Part shown: positions 41,396-53,654 of the stretch, piece after piece
Position numbering within the stretch: position 1 is the stretch's first letter
How the letters are laid out: each line of letters opens with the position of its first letter
From: Agapetus fuscipes
Lineage: Eukaryota; Arthropoda; Insecta; Trichoptera; Glossosomatidae
NCBI GenBank assembly: GCA_951799405.1
Contig: OX637342.1
Span: 2,728,001 to 2,792,000, forward strand
Length of the DNA stretch: 64,000 bases
Reading direction: 5' to 3'
The notes under the pieces: generated by a model
Told to the model about the DNA's origin: nothing
Database searches by the model: none
Seen by the model: only the letters and a program-made list of their open reading frames with translations
Made by a program: the position numbers and the translations under genes

Positions 41396-43680
41396 AATGG
41401 ACATGCTGTCGGTGGACATTATGTCGGGGAAACATTTTGTCCATGGACATTGTATCGGTGGACATTATGTCGGTGGGACATATGTCGGTGGGCATTCTTT
41501 CCGTGGACATTCTGTCGGTGGACATTCTGTCGGTTGATATTCTGCCGGTGGACATTATGTCGGGTGAACATTTTGTCCATGGACATTGTATCGTTGGACA
41601 TTATGTCGGTGGGACATATGTCGGTGGGCATTCTTTCCGTGGACATTCTGTCGGTGGACATTCTGTCGGTTGACATTCTGCCGGTGGACATTTTGTCGGG
41701 GAACATGTTTGTCCGTGGACATTGTATCGGTGGACATTGTGTCGATGGACTTTCTATCGGGTAGACATTTTGCCCGTGGACATTGTATCGGTGGACATTT
41801 TGTCGCGTGGACATTGTATCGGAGGACATTATGTCGGTGGACATTTTGTCGCGTGGACATTGTATCGGTGGACATTATGTCGGTGGACATTTGTCGGGGG
41901 AACATTCTGTCGGGTGAACATTTTGTCCGTGGACATTGTATCAGTGGACATTATGTCGGTGGGACATATCGCTGCCCTAGTTCAATACTCAGACATCTTA
42001 CACAAAGCTAGTTTCGAGAAAATCGAAAAAGAAGGTTTGTAATCGCTATGATAATTACAGTTAACTTTGTTTTAAAGTCACTTAACGCAACAATGTGTAG
42101 CTTAGTTGCATTAAGTGACTTTAAAACAAAGTTAACTGTAATTATCATAGCGATTACAAACCTTCTTTTTCGATTTTCTCGAAACTAGCTTTGTGTAAGA
42201 TGTCTGAGTATTGAACTAGGGCAGCGATATGTCAGTGGACATTCTTTCCGTGGACATTTTGTGGGTGGACATTTTGTCGCGTGGACATTATGTCGGTGGG
42301 ACATTATGTCAGTGGACATTCTTTCCGTGAATATTCTGTCGATAGACATTCTGTCGGTTGACATTCTGCCGGTGGACATTTTGTCGGGGGGCCATGTTTG
42401 TCCGTGGACATTGTATCGGTGGACATTGTGTTGGTGGACATTCTGTCGGGTGGACATTTTGTCCGTGGACATTGTATCGGTGGACATTATGTCGGTGGAC
42501 ATTTAGTCGGGTGGACATTCTGTCGGGTGAACATTTTGTCCGTGCACATTGTATCGGTGGACATTATGTCGGTGAGACATATGTCAGTGGACATTCTTTC
42601 CGTGGACATTTTGTGGGTGGACATTTTGTCGGAGGACATGTTTGTCCGTGGATATTGTATCGGTGGACATTGTGTCGGTGGACATTCTGTCGGGTGGACA
42701 TTTTGTCCGTGGACATTGTATCGGTGGACATTATGTCGGTGGACATTTTATCGGGTGGACATTCTGTCGGGTGAACATTTTGTCCGTGCACATTGTATCG
42801 GTGGACATTATGTCGGTGAGACATATGTCAGTGGACATTCTTTCCGTGAACATTTTGTGGGTGGACATTTTGTCGGAGGACATGTTTGTCCGTGGATATT
42901 GTATCGGTGGACATTGTGTCGGTGGACATTCTGTCGGGTGGACATTTTGTCCGTGGACATTGTATTTGTTTGGTATTTTGTATTTGCATTGGTGGGCATT
43001 ATGTCGGTGGACATTTTGTCGCGGGGACATTGTATCGGTGGACATTATGTCGGTGGACATTTTGTCGGGTGGACATTCTGTCGGGTGAACATTTTGTCCG
43101 TGGGCATTGTATTTGTTTGGTATTTTGTATTTGCATTGGTGGGCATTATGTCGGTGGACATTTTGTCGCGGGGACATTGTATCGGTGGACATTATGTCGG
43201 TGGACATTTTGTCGGGTGGACATTCTGTCGGGTGAACATTTTGTCCGTGGGCATTGTATCGGTGCACATTATGTCGGTGGACATTTTGTTGCGTGGACAC
43301 TTTGTCGCGTGGACATTTTTTCACGTGGACATTTTGTCCGTGGACATTGTGTCGATGCACATTCTGTTGGTGGACATTCTGTCGGGGGACATTTTGTCGG
43401 TGGACATTTTATCGGGTGGAAATTTTATCAGGGGGACATTTTGTCCGTGTACATTATGACGGTGGACATTTTGTCGCGTGGACATTTCGTCGCGTGGACA
43501 TTTTGTCACGTGGACATTTCATCCGTGAACATTGTGTCGATGGACATTCTGTTGGTGGACATTCTGTCGGTGGACATTTTGTCGGTGGACATTTGGTCGG
43601 GTGGAAATTTTGTCGGGGGGACATTTTGTCCGTGTACATTATGTCGGTGGACATTCTATCAATGTACATTTTGTCGTCGC
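41396..43680 (+). repeat. 15-bp-unit minisatellite, about 2.3 kb
   Basis: Tandem CGGTGGACATTNTGT units (15 bp, sometimes 16) with variants such as CCGTGGACATTGTAT and CGGGTGAACATTTTGT. Units are arranged in higher-order blocks: for example TTTGTTTGGTATTTTGTATT occurs at about 42965 and again about 148 bp later. Because 15 is a multiple of three, long spurious frames arise (VDILS repeats). A fold-back MITE splits it at 41970-42226. Confidence 0.9.
41970..42226. mobile_element. Fold-back MITE with ATAT target duplication
   Basis: 257 bp made of two 122-bp arms (41970-42091 and 42105-42226) differing at one position, with a 13-base loop (AATGTGTAGCTTA). The termini CGCTGCCCTAGTTC / GAACTAGGGCAGCG resemble those of MITE-A. 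Flanked by ATAT (41966-41969 and 42227-42230); removing the insertion restores the uninterrupted minisatellite unit. Confidence 0.9.
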
Positions 43681-43687
43681 ACCGATT

Positions 43688-45368
43688 AATTTTCTTCTTC
43701 TTCTTAATCCTATTCCTCATTACTGAGGGTTGTGACCCTTGTGGAAGCAACCAATCTTCTCCAGCTCTCCCTCGACTGCGCTGCCCGCAACGCTCCAACT
43801 ACCGAGGTGCCTGCTGCTGTCTTCACTTGATCGGTCCATCGTGTGGGGGATCTACCTCTTCCTCTCTTCCCCTCCAAGTTACCGATCACAACCAGTCGTT
43901 CCAGGCTATCCTCATTGCCACGGACAACGTGTCTGAAGAACTGAAGAATACGGCGTGTACACATGTTGGCCAGAGTCAAGCCATCCAAACGCAGCTCCCG
44001 ACGAATGGACTCATTGGTGCGTCTAGCCGTCCATGGGATTCGAAGCATGCGCCTCCAGCACCACATTTCAAAAGCGTCAATTTTTCTTCTTTCTGCTGCT
44101 TTTATGGTCCATGTTTCAGCAGCATAGAGAAAAATAGAGTGGACCAGACTCCTGACAAGCTTAATCTTGGTGCTGTTACTCACACCCCGGTCTTTCCATA
44201 TTTTGTCCAGCTTAGACATGGCACTTTTGGCAATGGCGATACGGCGTCTAATTTCTCCTTCGCAAGATCCTTCGTTACTAATTTGAGATCCAAGGAACTG
44301 GAACTCGTTTATGATCTCCAAACCTTGAAATGAGTTTCCCAGATCACCAAACTTTTTTGATCGATCTATGATCATGATCTTGGTTTTACTCTGGTTGATC
44401 TCGAGTCCCAGTGCCTTGCTCTCGGTCTCTACTCGTTTAAGGAGATCTGCCATCTCTCTCGGGTTTTTGGCCAAAAGTGTTGTGTCATCCGCATATCTTA
44501 AATTGGACAGCTTTACGCCACCAATAGACACTCCACCATCCCATTGGTACAGAGCCCTGCGCATTATGTATTCCCCATAGATATTAAACAGGTCAGGGGA
44601 GAGGATGCATCCCTGTCTTACACCTTTTTCTGTGGGAAAACTTGTTGTGTTCATGCCATTAATCCTTATGATTGCCTTACTAGGAGTGTAAAGTCCGTGG
44701 ATGAGTTTTATCAAATGGGATGGAACCCCCATTTCCTTGAGAACTTTCCACAAATATTCCCACTTCACGCAATCAAAAGCCTTCTTGTAATCAATAAAAC
44801 ATAAAACAACTGGCGTCAGGAACTCTCTGCTCTTTTCAATAATCTGACGGATGTTGAGAATCTGTTCTCTTGTACCTCTTCCTTTCACAAAACCAGCCTG
44901 TTCCTTAGGAATTTGCCATCCAATATAGCTGTGCAAACGCGCCTTTAGCACATATAACAATATCTTGCTGGTGTGAGAGATAAGTGCTATCGTTCTGTAA
45001 TTTGCACATTTTTTGGATGATCCTTTTTTGTAAAGAGGAATAAATACAGACTCTGTCCATTCTTGAGGCCATATTCCCGTTTTCCATACAAGGTTGCAGA
45101 GATCTAAAATTGTTTTTATGCCCTTATCCCCTAGTTCTTTTAAAAGTTCGGCTTGTAAGTAGTCATTGCCGGGGGATTTGTTGCATTTTAGTATTTTCAG
45201 TGCATCTCGAACCTCTTCTTCCAGAATATCGGGTTCCATGGTTTGACCATCAAAAGTAGGACTTGCAGCTATTGAGGGGTCAGTATATAGCTCAGAACAG
45301 TAATCTCGCCATCTCTCTAAGACGCTATCAATGTCCGTCAAAGTGCTTCCATTGTGGTCCTCTATTTA
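43688..45368 (-). pseudogene. 5'-truncated RTE-like LINE (reverse transcriptase)
   Basis: The minus strand (45341 to 43710) is open for 543 codons, starting only at TTG. It has the N-terminal part of the reverse transcriptase (KCNKSPGNDYLQAELLKELG), YKKAFDCVKW, GVRQGCILSP and YADD (44484-44495). The C-terminal WCWRRMLRI and GRGRSPTRW follow. These features suit the RTE/BovB-like clade. No endonuclease remains, so it is 5' truncated at about 45368. The 3' end is a (GAA)n tract (43690-43707), directly at the end of the minisatellite. It is open throughout, so fairly young. Confidence 0.85.
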
Positions 45369-45369
45369 A

Positions 45370-46495
45370 TTTTACTCGTCCCGTAACCATATACAAGTTA
45401 TATTTTGATTTTAAATAATTAAATATGAAAATCTTTTTTGTTTTTATTATTTATTCGTACCCTGAATCGGCTCTGGTAATATTTTTTTGCCAGGGCGATC
45501 TGTGACCGTTTTGATCGTAAAAGTTCTGTACACAAATGGATTTTGGTGTCATTGGTTTGAACTAATCATGTAACATCGCGTACAAACCATATATGTGTGT
45601 ACAGAACTTTATGCCCATTCGTTTCATAGCATCCATTGGTACATCGTGTCGGCAGAGCAAGACAAAGATATACTGTCTTCGCATACAATGTAAAAAACAT
45701 CTGTCAGATGGACAATAAAGTATTCAACACAAACGTGCCCGGCTCAAGATGCAAAAAATTATTTTTTTGTGTACTACATGTGTAGACACTGTGTGACCAA
45801 TATTTGAATTTGTCATTTGACCCTTCTAGAGTTGGCTCCATATTTCGTCGTTTCTTTTGTATGGAACACGTAGTCTATTTATTAATATGTCAATGGTATA
45901 AACCCTAGCCGCCAACATTACAGTTGAAGTTGTAAACAATATACCATAAGCTCACTGTAATCAAAAACAAAGAAGTTTTTGCTTTTTATCTTGTAAAGCG
46001 TTTAGTTTTAGACATGTCGCATCGTGCAGATTGTAGCAACGCTTGCTTGCTCGCGTCTGCTTTATACACGTGTTTATGTGTACACGTGTCGTGGTGACGT
46101 CAAAGAGAATGAACCGGAAAAGCCCGTGACGTCACTCCCGCCCCGCGCACCTATTTGTCAACAGCCACTTTGTGCCGCAAGATCCTTCAAAAGTACACAC
46201 GGTTAGTACCGGCAGCTCCATGTAAAGGTCTACGCAAACGCTCGCTGGATTTCAGCTCTGATACGAAAGTTCGTTTTCACACGATCCGGTCCGGTGCCGG
46301 ATAGGAGACTAGTAATGTATGGGAATGTATCTTAGATTGTAGGTACATGGTTTGCCCGGTGACCCCGTTTATTTTACGACCGGATATAGAACGACACTGC
46401 ACCGCGAGAAAAGAGAGTCGGGGTCTACAAATGTCTACGAATGTGGAACGAGTTTCTTAAAAAAGCACTCACAATTCTAGTCAATAAAGTACAAT
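45370..46495. other. No recognisable gene; CRE-like sites
   Basis: A less AT-rich patch at about 46020-46330 contains TGACGTCA at 46096-46103 and again at 46127-46134 (full cAMP-response-element palindromes) with CCCGCCCCGCG between. It might be a promoter, but no transcript is visible and nothing downstream codes. Confidence 0.2.
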
Positions 46496-46496
46496 G

Positions 46497-46790
46497 ACTG
46501 GTCCGTAGTCCAAGTGGTAACACTTCGGACTCATAACTGGAAGGTTGTGGGTTCGAATCCCGGCGGAGCATACAAAATATACCATTTATATTTTCAAATT
46601 TGCTCTTCGCTGGGTTGAAAAATTCAGAAACCTTTACCAAAGACCGGGCATCAAAAGGTCCATCCAGATTTACAACAACTGGGTCTTGCTTGAGAATTGG
46701 CGCTTTCTATAGTGACGACCATGCTCGCAGAGTGCTCTTAAGGTGTGATACACACAAAAACAGCGCTCACCAAATAAATCAGCCTAATTT
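46497..46790 (+). mobile_element. SINE T1, full length, tail A
   Basis: The best preserved T1 here: A box (GTAGTCCAAGTGGTAACAC), B box (GGTTCGAATCCCGGCGG), body (CTCTTCGCTGGGTTGAAAA, GGTCCATCCAG), then tail A (GTGCTCTTAAGGTGTGAT, ACACAAAAACAGCGCTCACC, AAATAAATCAGCC). The tail is homologous to the LINE-A 3' end at 53660-53745. Confidence 0.85.
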
Positions 46791-46864
46791 TTTTATTTTT
46801 TTAATTGAATTTTATTTCAGGCATTGCTTTGTTCACCAAGCGTTGTACGATGATGTTTTTAGCC

Positions 46865-47050
46865 TCTAATCTAATCTAAGTTGCAAAGATATGTATCATT
46901 TGCGATTCATTATAAATATATTCCCACAAGGAGACACGCAAAATTTTGCGTTCACACATGCCGCATATGGACATACAATATAAAAACCCAATCTCAAATG
47001 AACATAAACCCTGCAACTCTTGCCGACCTTCCCTGAAACAGGGGTGACTA
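46865..47050 (-). repeat. R1 copy
   Basis: AGTTGCAAAGATATGTATC at the left and CCCTGAAACAGGGGTGAC at the right on the plus strand, i.e. a minus copy lacking the first 50 bases. Confidence 0.7.
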
Positions 47051-47129
47051 AGGTTCTACAAATTCCTACAAATGCGGAACAAACCTCTTTACCAGATAAC
47101 TGTAACTGCAACTGTTATTCTAAGGAAGG

Positions 47130-47330
47130 CCAGGGCCTCAGCAGATTTGCCTCCATTTTTTCGTATCCTTGTATCACTTTTTCAGTTCATTCATATCCGT
47201 CATCTTTTTCATGCATTTCCTTCTTTTATATTCGCTTTGTATATATTCCATTCTTTAACAACTTCACCAATTTGATCCAACCATACTTTTTTTTGTCTTC
47301 CCTTTCATCTTTTTTCTTTCACATTTCCTC
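47130..47330 (-). pseudogene. RTE/CR1-type LINE 3' fragment
   Basis: CAGATTTGCCTCCATTTTTT and the TTCATTCATATCCGTCATC region match the same element as at 3375 and lack its SINE insertion. Too degraded to translate. Confidence 0.5.
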
Positions 47331-48699
47331 TGTTTTGACACTTTTTACAAATTTCAGATTTTCAGCGTCGATTTTTTCATTCACTAACCAATGTGCGCAC
47401 CGCCTACATCAGAGCTCTACCGCACTCTGTGTACGCTATATGAGCGGGACTCAAGCTTAGTCAAACATTAGCCGCTCTTTCCCACAATCTTCACTCGACT
47501 CTATGACAATCAATAAGAGACACTGCCGCCCTCTTTCCCACCCACTCGAGACTTTTATTTACCCTTGTGTTGCCCGCATCGATAAAACATGCTAAGCCTT
47601 TCGGGTAATATGATGGAACTTGAGACATTTTTATGCACAATTATAATACGAAAAATTTATAAAAAATTAGTAATGTGTTTAACTTTAAACGCGCGCAGCA
47701 TGTGTTCCGACAAACTTACGCGTGTACTTGTGATATTCAATATATTATTATGTATTGTATTTGTGAATGTATGTTCCTCATAGGTTCCTTAAGTACCCCA
47801 CCAATTTTAATCAAAATTTCAGGAAGCATGTGCTCTTAGAATAATGTATGTGAAGTTTGATATCGATCAGAAAACAAACTACAAAAATTGAGCTTGAACA
47901 TTGATTGTGTAAGGCTATCTGTGGAAAAAAATGATTTTTCATTTTCAAATAACGAAAAACAATTACTTACTGCGAATTTAACGATTTACTTTGGGCTCAA
48001 TGTAATAAATTTTCTGTTAATTTATTTTAGAAGCTCGCTCACATATTGTTTTATCGTTTAAATCTTTGTACTTCTCGGTTAACGGCTTGGGCACTTATCG
48101 GGTACTGATCCCTACATAGCACTGCAATGTGTATTTATAGAATGACTAAAGGCTATTCTAGCATAAACCAGACCATACAGGAATTGTCTCGAACAGAAAC
48201 TTCGAGCAAATTCGAGTAGTTGCAATCATCAAATACTAACGTCTAGACATATATCTACAATTAAGTGAAAACACATAGGCACACAATCACAAATAATGAA
48301 AAACTCATTATTTCGTAATTAAATCATATTTTATATTTAACTGTTAACAAAGATGATAAAAGTTGACTATTAAAACTGTCAAGTACCCGAGATTCAATTT
48401 TAAACAACACATAAAATTTGCAATAGCGCAGAATAGAGATGGTTTAGCCTCTGTCACTGTTATATTCTCATAATGCTCGTACTACAGGCACTGCACTGTG
48501 ATGGAAAATTGAAATATATTTGTCGGGAAAGCATTTCAACAGGGGACTACACGTCATACTAGACTACGAAAGGATATAATAGCAGTGAGTAAACTTGAAG
48601 TCAATTTTAAGATTTAATTGAACAAAGTGCAATGCTTTCTTTATGTTAAAGCATAATTGTTACAAATACTTTTACTTGTACATTTATTTTCACAAGAAT
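47331..48699. other. No recognisable gene
   Basis: AT-rich, without an ORF above background or a clear repeat. Confidence 0.4.
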
Positions 48700-48760
48700 G
48701 TTGGCTTCTGAAGATGCCTTATTAGGCGAAAACGTTTGAGCAAAAAAAAAAAAAAAAAGT
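48700..48760 (+). ncRNA. Hammerhead-like retroelement tail
   Basis: CTTCTGAAGATGCCTTATTA then GGCGAAAACGTTTGAGC: a canonical-looking CUGAAGA box, a helix TGCC/GGC, then GAAA, followed by an A-run. This is the best of the hammerhead-like candidates, but the helix III and cleavage-site geometry is not convincing by eye. Confidence 0.35.
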
Positions 48761-48819
48761 GAAATCTTTGTTTTTTTCTATTCAGTTTATAAAAAATACA
48801 ATGTTCCAATTTACAGAAA

Positions 48820-49020
48820 CTTGGTTCACTTTGCCAACGTCCCCCTTATTTCAGGGAAGGCCGGCAAAAGGTACAGGGCAAATGTTCATTTGAGATTTTG
48901 TTTTAATTTGTAAGTACACATTCAGCCTTTTTAAGCGCGAACTAAGACTGGTCTGTTTGTGGGCATGCATTTGATATAAGTTTTAAATGTTAATATATAT
49001 TTGCAACTTAAATTATAGAT
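48820..49020 (+). repeat. R1 copy
   Basis: GGTTCACTTTGCCAACGTCC, GAAGGCCGGCAAAAGG and the TTGCAACTTAAATTATAG tail. Confidence 0.65.
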
Positions 49021-49560
49021 GACTTTAAATTATATAAGACCACAGACCATCATTCAAAGTTAAACATTCTTTTATGAAGCTACCTTCCCCTTTTGAGATT
49101 TAATTTTTGACTCCCATGGTGAAAATGGAACATTAACCCTGGAACGCAACCATTCTAAGCAACTGAATTGAAACAAATCGTGTTAAAAATTTGAGACAAT
49201 AATTCAGGATTCAGCATGAGATCTCAGTGCTATTCTTTCACGGCCTGACTTGACTGCATGTAAGCATAAACTCACTGTTTTATGAGCTTGGGGAATCCAA
49301 GTGCAATACAGTAAAAATATCATTTTCTCTTTGTGCTCTCGTACACAAACCTGTATCCATATTTCTGTGTACACACATATAAACAGTAGAATAATAATTT
49401 TCATCAGTTACTGTAACAGTTAATATATTTAATATTTAGCACTAAGGTTGTGGAAATCCTATGTTTAAATAAGATTAGAGATGAACATAAAAACAAGTAT
49501 GATTTTATATGTGAAGTGAACTATATTTTTTTAAATAAAAATAAACCAAAACATACTTTC
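49021..49560. other. No recognisable gene
   Basis: AT-rich with no supported feature. Confidence 0.4.
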
Positions 49561-49564
49561 ATTT

Positions 49565-50055
49565 AAAACTTCTAAGCTACACTTATAGTGTAACTACTTG
49601 CCCCGTTTTTCCCGAAGGGTCGCATGTGGTAAGTGGAACAATTCATTTTACAGGTAGGGGGACTGACCTCACGCTAACCATATCAGTTGAAGTGGGGGAT
49701 ACCCAGCTCTCGAGGGGGCTGGTACTTATTTCTTGTCCAGCCTGGGTCAACCTTGCCGGTATTATTTTAACTCTTTCGGTGAGATAGGAGCCCGAGCTCT
49801 CGGTATGGAATACTAGCACCCTTCCAACTGAACTATTGGGAGAATTTCATGAGCTCATTTTTTTTGTGGATCACACCTCAAGAGCACTCATCTCTCGTCA
49901 GCACCAAATTGGCAAGTATTGCACATGTACTGTACGACCAGCTGGATCTATATCAACCGATCATTTGGTAAAGAAAGATAAAAAAAAAAAATCACCGAGA
50001 ATCGATCTCACAACCTTTCGCTTACTAGTTCGAAGCTTTGATCACTAGAGTATAT
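49565..50055 (-). mobile_element. Composite SINE T1-T2, old
   Basis: From right to left on the minus strand: T1 (50055-49865) ending in AGAGTGCTCTTGAGGTGTG-like tail A sequence. A T2 head follows (AGTTCAGTTGGAAGGGTGC, ATTCCATACCGAGAGC). The T2 body and tail then run to CACTATAAGTGTAGCTTAG at 49570. It is about 490 bp long and shows the full composite order. Confidence 0.65.
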
Positions 50056-51009
50056 TTCAATAATGGTAAAAATCTTTCTATCGAAAGCATTTTCCATAAC
50101 TTTGTTTTTTTTCAGTTAAATTAAAATAGTTTCACTATTTATGAAACTACCATGAAATAACAATGGATGTGAAACATAGTTTTCAAAAATAGTTAGAGAG
50201 TATTTCAACTTAAAATAACTAACATCAAACTATCATTGAAATGTGTATGTACCCTTCTAAAAGATAGCATTTTCAAATACCGACGTTTTTGAAACACGTC
50301 CCAAGAAAATCGATAAAAATGTACCTACTAATATTTTCAACCATCAATTTTTAGTTTTTATCCTCAACGTAATTTATTTTCAGCGGATCCTTTAAAATCT
50401 ACATATTTTGAAATTTGTGAAAAGTATAGAGAGATCGGCGCGTCCATTTGAAGATTTGAAACCCGTGTATAATTTTTTTTTTTTTAACTTAACCGTAGAG
50501 TTTGATTAATATAATTTATGAAAACCAAAACGTGCACAAGAGGCGCTGTTTTTACTTCCCATGCATTTCTGAGGGTAATTTAAACGTTAGAATGTATACT
50601 TTCAATACTGTACCTATATCAAACACGGCGTTTTAACATAAATGCTCAGAAACTGAAACGTCCACTGAAAGCGCTTTTTAATTTTTCACTTATTTTTTGG
50701 TTAACGCTATGGTTAACTCTAAACGTAGAGGCTTATACTTGAGTTGCAGTTCGCATTCATTCAATTGTAAGATGCTTTCAGACAAACAAATAATTTCCAT
50801 CGAGACTAGGACGTGACGTCCCATAAATTTGTTCGTCTACAACCCGACTGAGAGCAGATGAAAGTCCCAGGGCGTGCTTACTCGGCGTAGATATAGGTAG
50901 GAATAATTTATGTAAATTTCTCATCAAAATAATTATTCTGGAATAATTTTAACAAACCGTTACTAAAGAAAATGGATTCCAATTGAAAATCTTACATCAA
51001 AATAAATAT
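50056..51009. other. No recognisable gene
   Basis: AT-rich, no supported feature. The boundary with the LINE-A copy is not sharp. Confidence 0.35.
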
Positions 51010-51019
51010 AACAGAGAAT

Positions 51020-52291
51020 ATTTCCTGGACCAACCATGGCGGAGTTGCGTTGCTAGTGCGTCCAGGATGTCGTGTGGAGAAGATTAACTTTTTTTCTTTC
51101 ACGACATTTGAGTGCCTTGTATGTCGGGTATCTTCCGGTGCAACGCTCACAATAGCTATTGTATATCGCCCCGGCTCTAAGCCTGTTACGGCGGCGTTTT
51201 TTCATGAATTTCGGGAGCTCTTTGAAGTTTTAGTAACTCGTAATGAGATGTTTCTGATAGTGGGGGATGTTAACGTCAGGCTTGAGCGCAGAGATGACAC
51301 CAATTGTGTTACTCTCACTGCCTTGCTTGCGGACTATGGCTGCAGACAGTGGGTAGATGCTCCCACTCATGACGCGGGTGGCCTACTGGATGTGGTCATC
51401 ACTAGACAGGAGGATGCTCCTTTGAAAACAGAGGTAAGAGATGTGGGTTTGTCGGACCACAGGTTGGTGGTGGTACGTTTAAATCTAGGACGACCTGTTC
51501 CTGTATACAGGAAAATTACCTCCAGGTCCTGGAACAAATTTAAGATCGATTTCTTCAAAATGGATTTGTCTCTATCGCCGATCTGTTGTCCGGAAACCTA
51601 CGTCTCAATGCACCCAGACACATTAGTTGGGCTGTACAATGACACCATGAAAAGTTTAATAAATCTGCATGCTCCCATTACAATCAAACATGTTAGGGAG
51701 CGGAATAGTGCTATCTGGTTTGATAGTGAATGCAGTGCGCTGAAACGCAAAATGCGACAAGCAGAGCGTAATTTCAGGAGCGGCAAGCCAGGTAGCACTA
51801 GAGAAATGTGGATAATTGCACAGGGTCTGTACAGGTCAGCTATCCTCCAGAAAAAGTCCCAGCATTATTGTACCATTATTGCTAGTGAAAAATGTCCACA
51901 GCGTTTATGGAGACTTCTGGAGAACGTGTCTGGTGGTGCCCGGGCCGGTGCGGGTCCGGTGACGACTGCTGGTGATCTCGCTGCTTACTTTCAAAGTAAA
52001 ATACCGACCAGATATTCTCCCCTAGGGGTTAGTCCTGGTTCTCTGGGACTTTTGTGTAATTCACAGCTTGAAGTGCTTGGGCTGACCTCTATTGAAGAGG
52101 TGACGCGAGTTGTAGCGGGATCGCCAAATAAGCAGTGTGATCTGGATCCTGTGCCGACGTGGGTACTAAAAGAGTGCATTCTTCTAGTGGCTCCATTTAT
52201 TGTTAGGTTTATCAATGGATGCCACTATCCCCTCCTTTTTAAAGGAAGCGCAAATAACGCCAATATTAAAAAAGCCAAATCTCGATCCTAA
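51020..52291 (+). pseudogene. LINE-A endonuclease and RT N-terminal part
   Basis: The frame is open from upstream of 51020 (SWTNHGGVALLVR) to the stop at 52291, with no ATG start. It holds the AP-like endonuclease second half (AIVYRPG, VGDVNVRLE, GGLLDVVITR, LSDHRLV: catalytic N, D and H in order). A linker follows, then the start of the reverse transcriptase (SPNKQCDLDPVPTWVLKEC). The first part of the endonuclease is absent. The RT continues in the +1 frame from about 52215. Confidence 0.85.
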
Positions 52292-53654
52292 CGATCTCTC
52301 CAATTTCAGGCCGGTGTCAAACTTACCGTTTCTGTCTAAGGTACTGGAGCGCATTGTCTCTGATCGGCTGGTATCTTATCTGAGTGCTAACGATCTGATG
52401 CCTAAGAGGCAATCAGCCTATCGAAAATATCATTCGACTGAAACTGGCTTACTGACGGTGGTCTCAGATCTGATATCGGCAGTGGATTGCGGAGATCTTG
52501 CTCTCTTAGCGCTTCTGGACATGAGTGCGGCGTTTGACACCGTATGTCATGATATTCTGATAAGGAGGTTGGAGGGTTCGTACGGCTTGAGGGATAAGGC
52601 GCTGGCGTGGTTCTCCTCCTACTTGGCGGATCGCAAGCAGGTAGTGCGTACTTGTGACTGTGTCTCACCTTCCTATTCGCTGATCTCCGGGGTGCCGCAG
52701 GGGTCTGTACTGGGACCGATCCTGTTTATTTTATACACTGCTGACATTGAGAGTATAGTTGAGAAATGGGGCCTCATTACACATGCATATGCAGATGACT
52801 GGCAAATTTACTCTCAGTGTCAGCCACATATGGCACAAACTCTCAGTAACAGGGTGGCAGCTTGCATTGCGGAGATTGGTGAATGGATGACAAGCAATGG
52901 CCTAATCCTTAACATGGGTAAGACAGAAGTGATGTGGGCGGCTACAACCAGGCGTGATCATCTTTTGACAACTCGAGTACCACTCTCCATTGGGGGAGAG
53001 CTGATTCAGCCCTCCGACTCAGTCAGACTTCTAGGAGTCACACTGGATCGGAACCTCACAATGGGAGAGCAATTGAACTTGACTGTATCTTCCTCATTTT
53101 TTGAACTTCGCCAGATAAAGGCGATCAGGAGATGTTTACCGTCGGGAGCAGTCAAGACCCTGGTTAATGCCTTTGTGATGTCACGAGTTGACTATTGCTC
53201 AACGCTGTACATAGGTCAGCCGAAAAAGCAGTTCAACCGTCTTCAGTCTGTGCTGAATTCAGCGGCAAGACTCATATTCGGGATGTCTAAATTTACTCGC
53301 ATTACTCCATTGTTAGGGAAACTGCATTGGCTTCGTTTTCCGGAGAGGGTGGTCTACCGTGTTTGTCTGATGGTGTATAAGGCTGTAAATGGTACAGCTC
53401 CTTCATATTTGGCTGACATGTTTACACCCGTTGAGAGGGATTTGAGGCGCCAAACGCTCAGATCTGCAGGGGATGGCGTGGTGGACTTGGTTCAGCCACA
53501 CCGTCAGACACGCACTAATTTTGGGGACCGTGCTTTCCGGTTTGCGGGACCAATGGAGTGGAACAGACTGCCACCTAATGTGAGGAAGGCAAAGACTGTT
53601 GGTGTCTTTAAAGGAGCACTAAAGACACATCTTTACAAGAAATCTTATCCGTGA
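52200..53654 (+). pseudogene. LINE-A reverse transcriptase, frameshifted
   Basis: Continues the previous frame: FLKEAQITPILKKPNLDPND and FRPVSNLPFLSKVLERI, DMSAAFDTV (catalytic Asp113), GVPQGSVLGPILF, and YADD at residues 197-200 (52788-52799). The C-terminal half ends in FKGALKTHLYKKSYP then TGA, a form common in CR1/L2-like elements. Intact RT motifs with only one disruption indicate a young pseudogene or a possible sequence error. Confidence 0.88.

Noticed and set aside
42398..43459. Long open frames of VDILS/GGHFVG-type repeats on both strands (up to 353 codons)
   Set aside because: They result from the 15-bp period of the minisatellite, which keeps all frames open; none has an ATG context, domain or composition of a real protein.
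41396..43680. CRISPR-like array
   Set aside because: Units are contiguous without unique spacers, and the context is eukaryotic; it is a minisatellite.
43254..44333. Plus-strand 359-codon frame across the minisatellite edge and RTE element
   Set aside because: Opposite to the RTE-like reverse transcriptase coding strand and starting within the minisatellite; an artefact of both.
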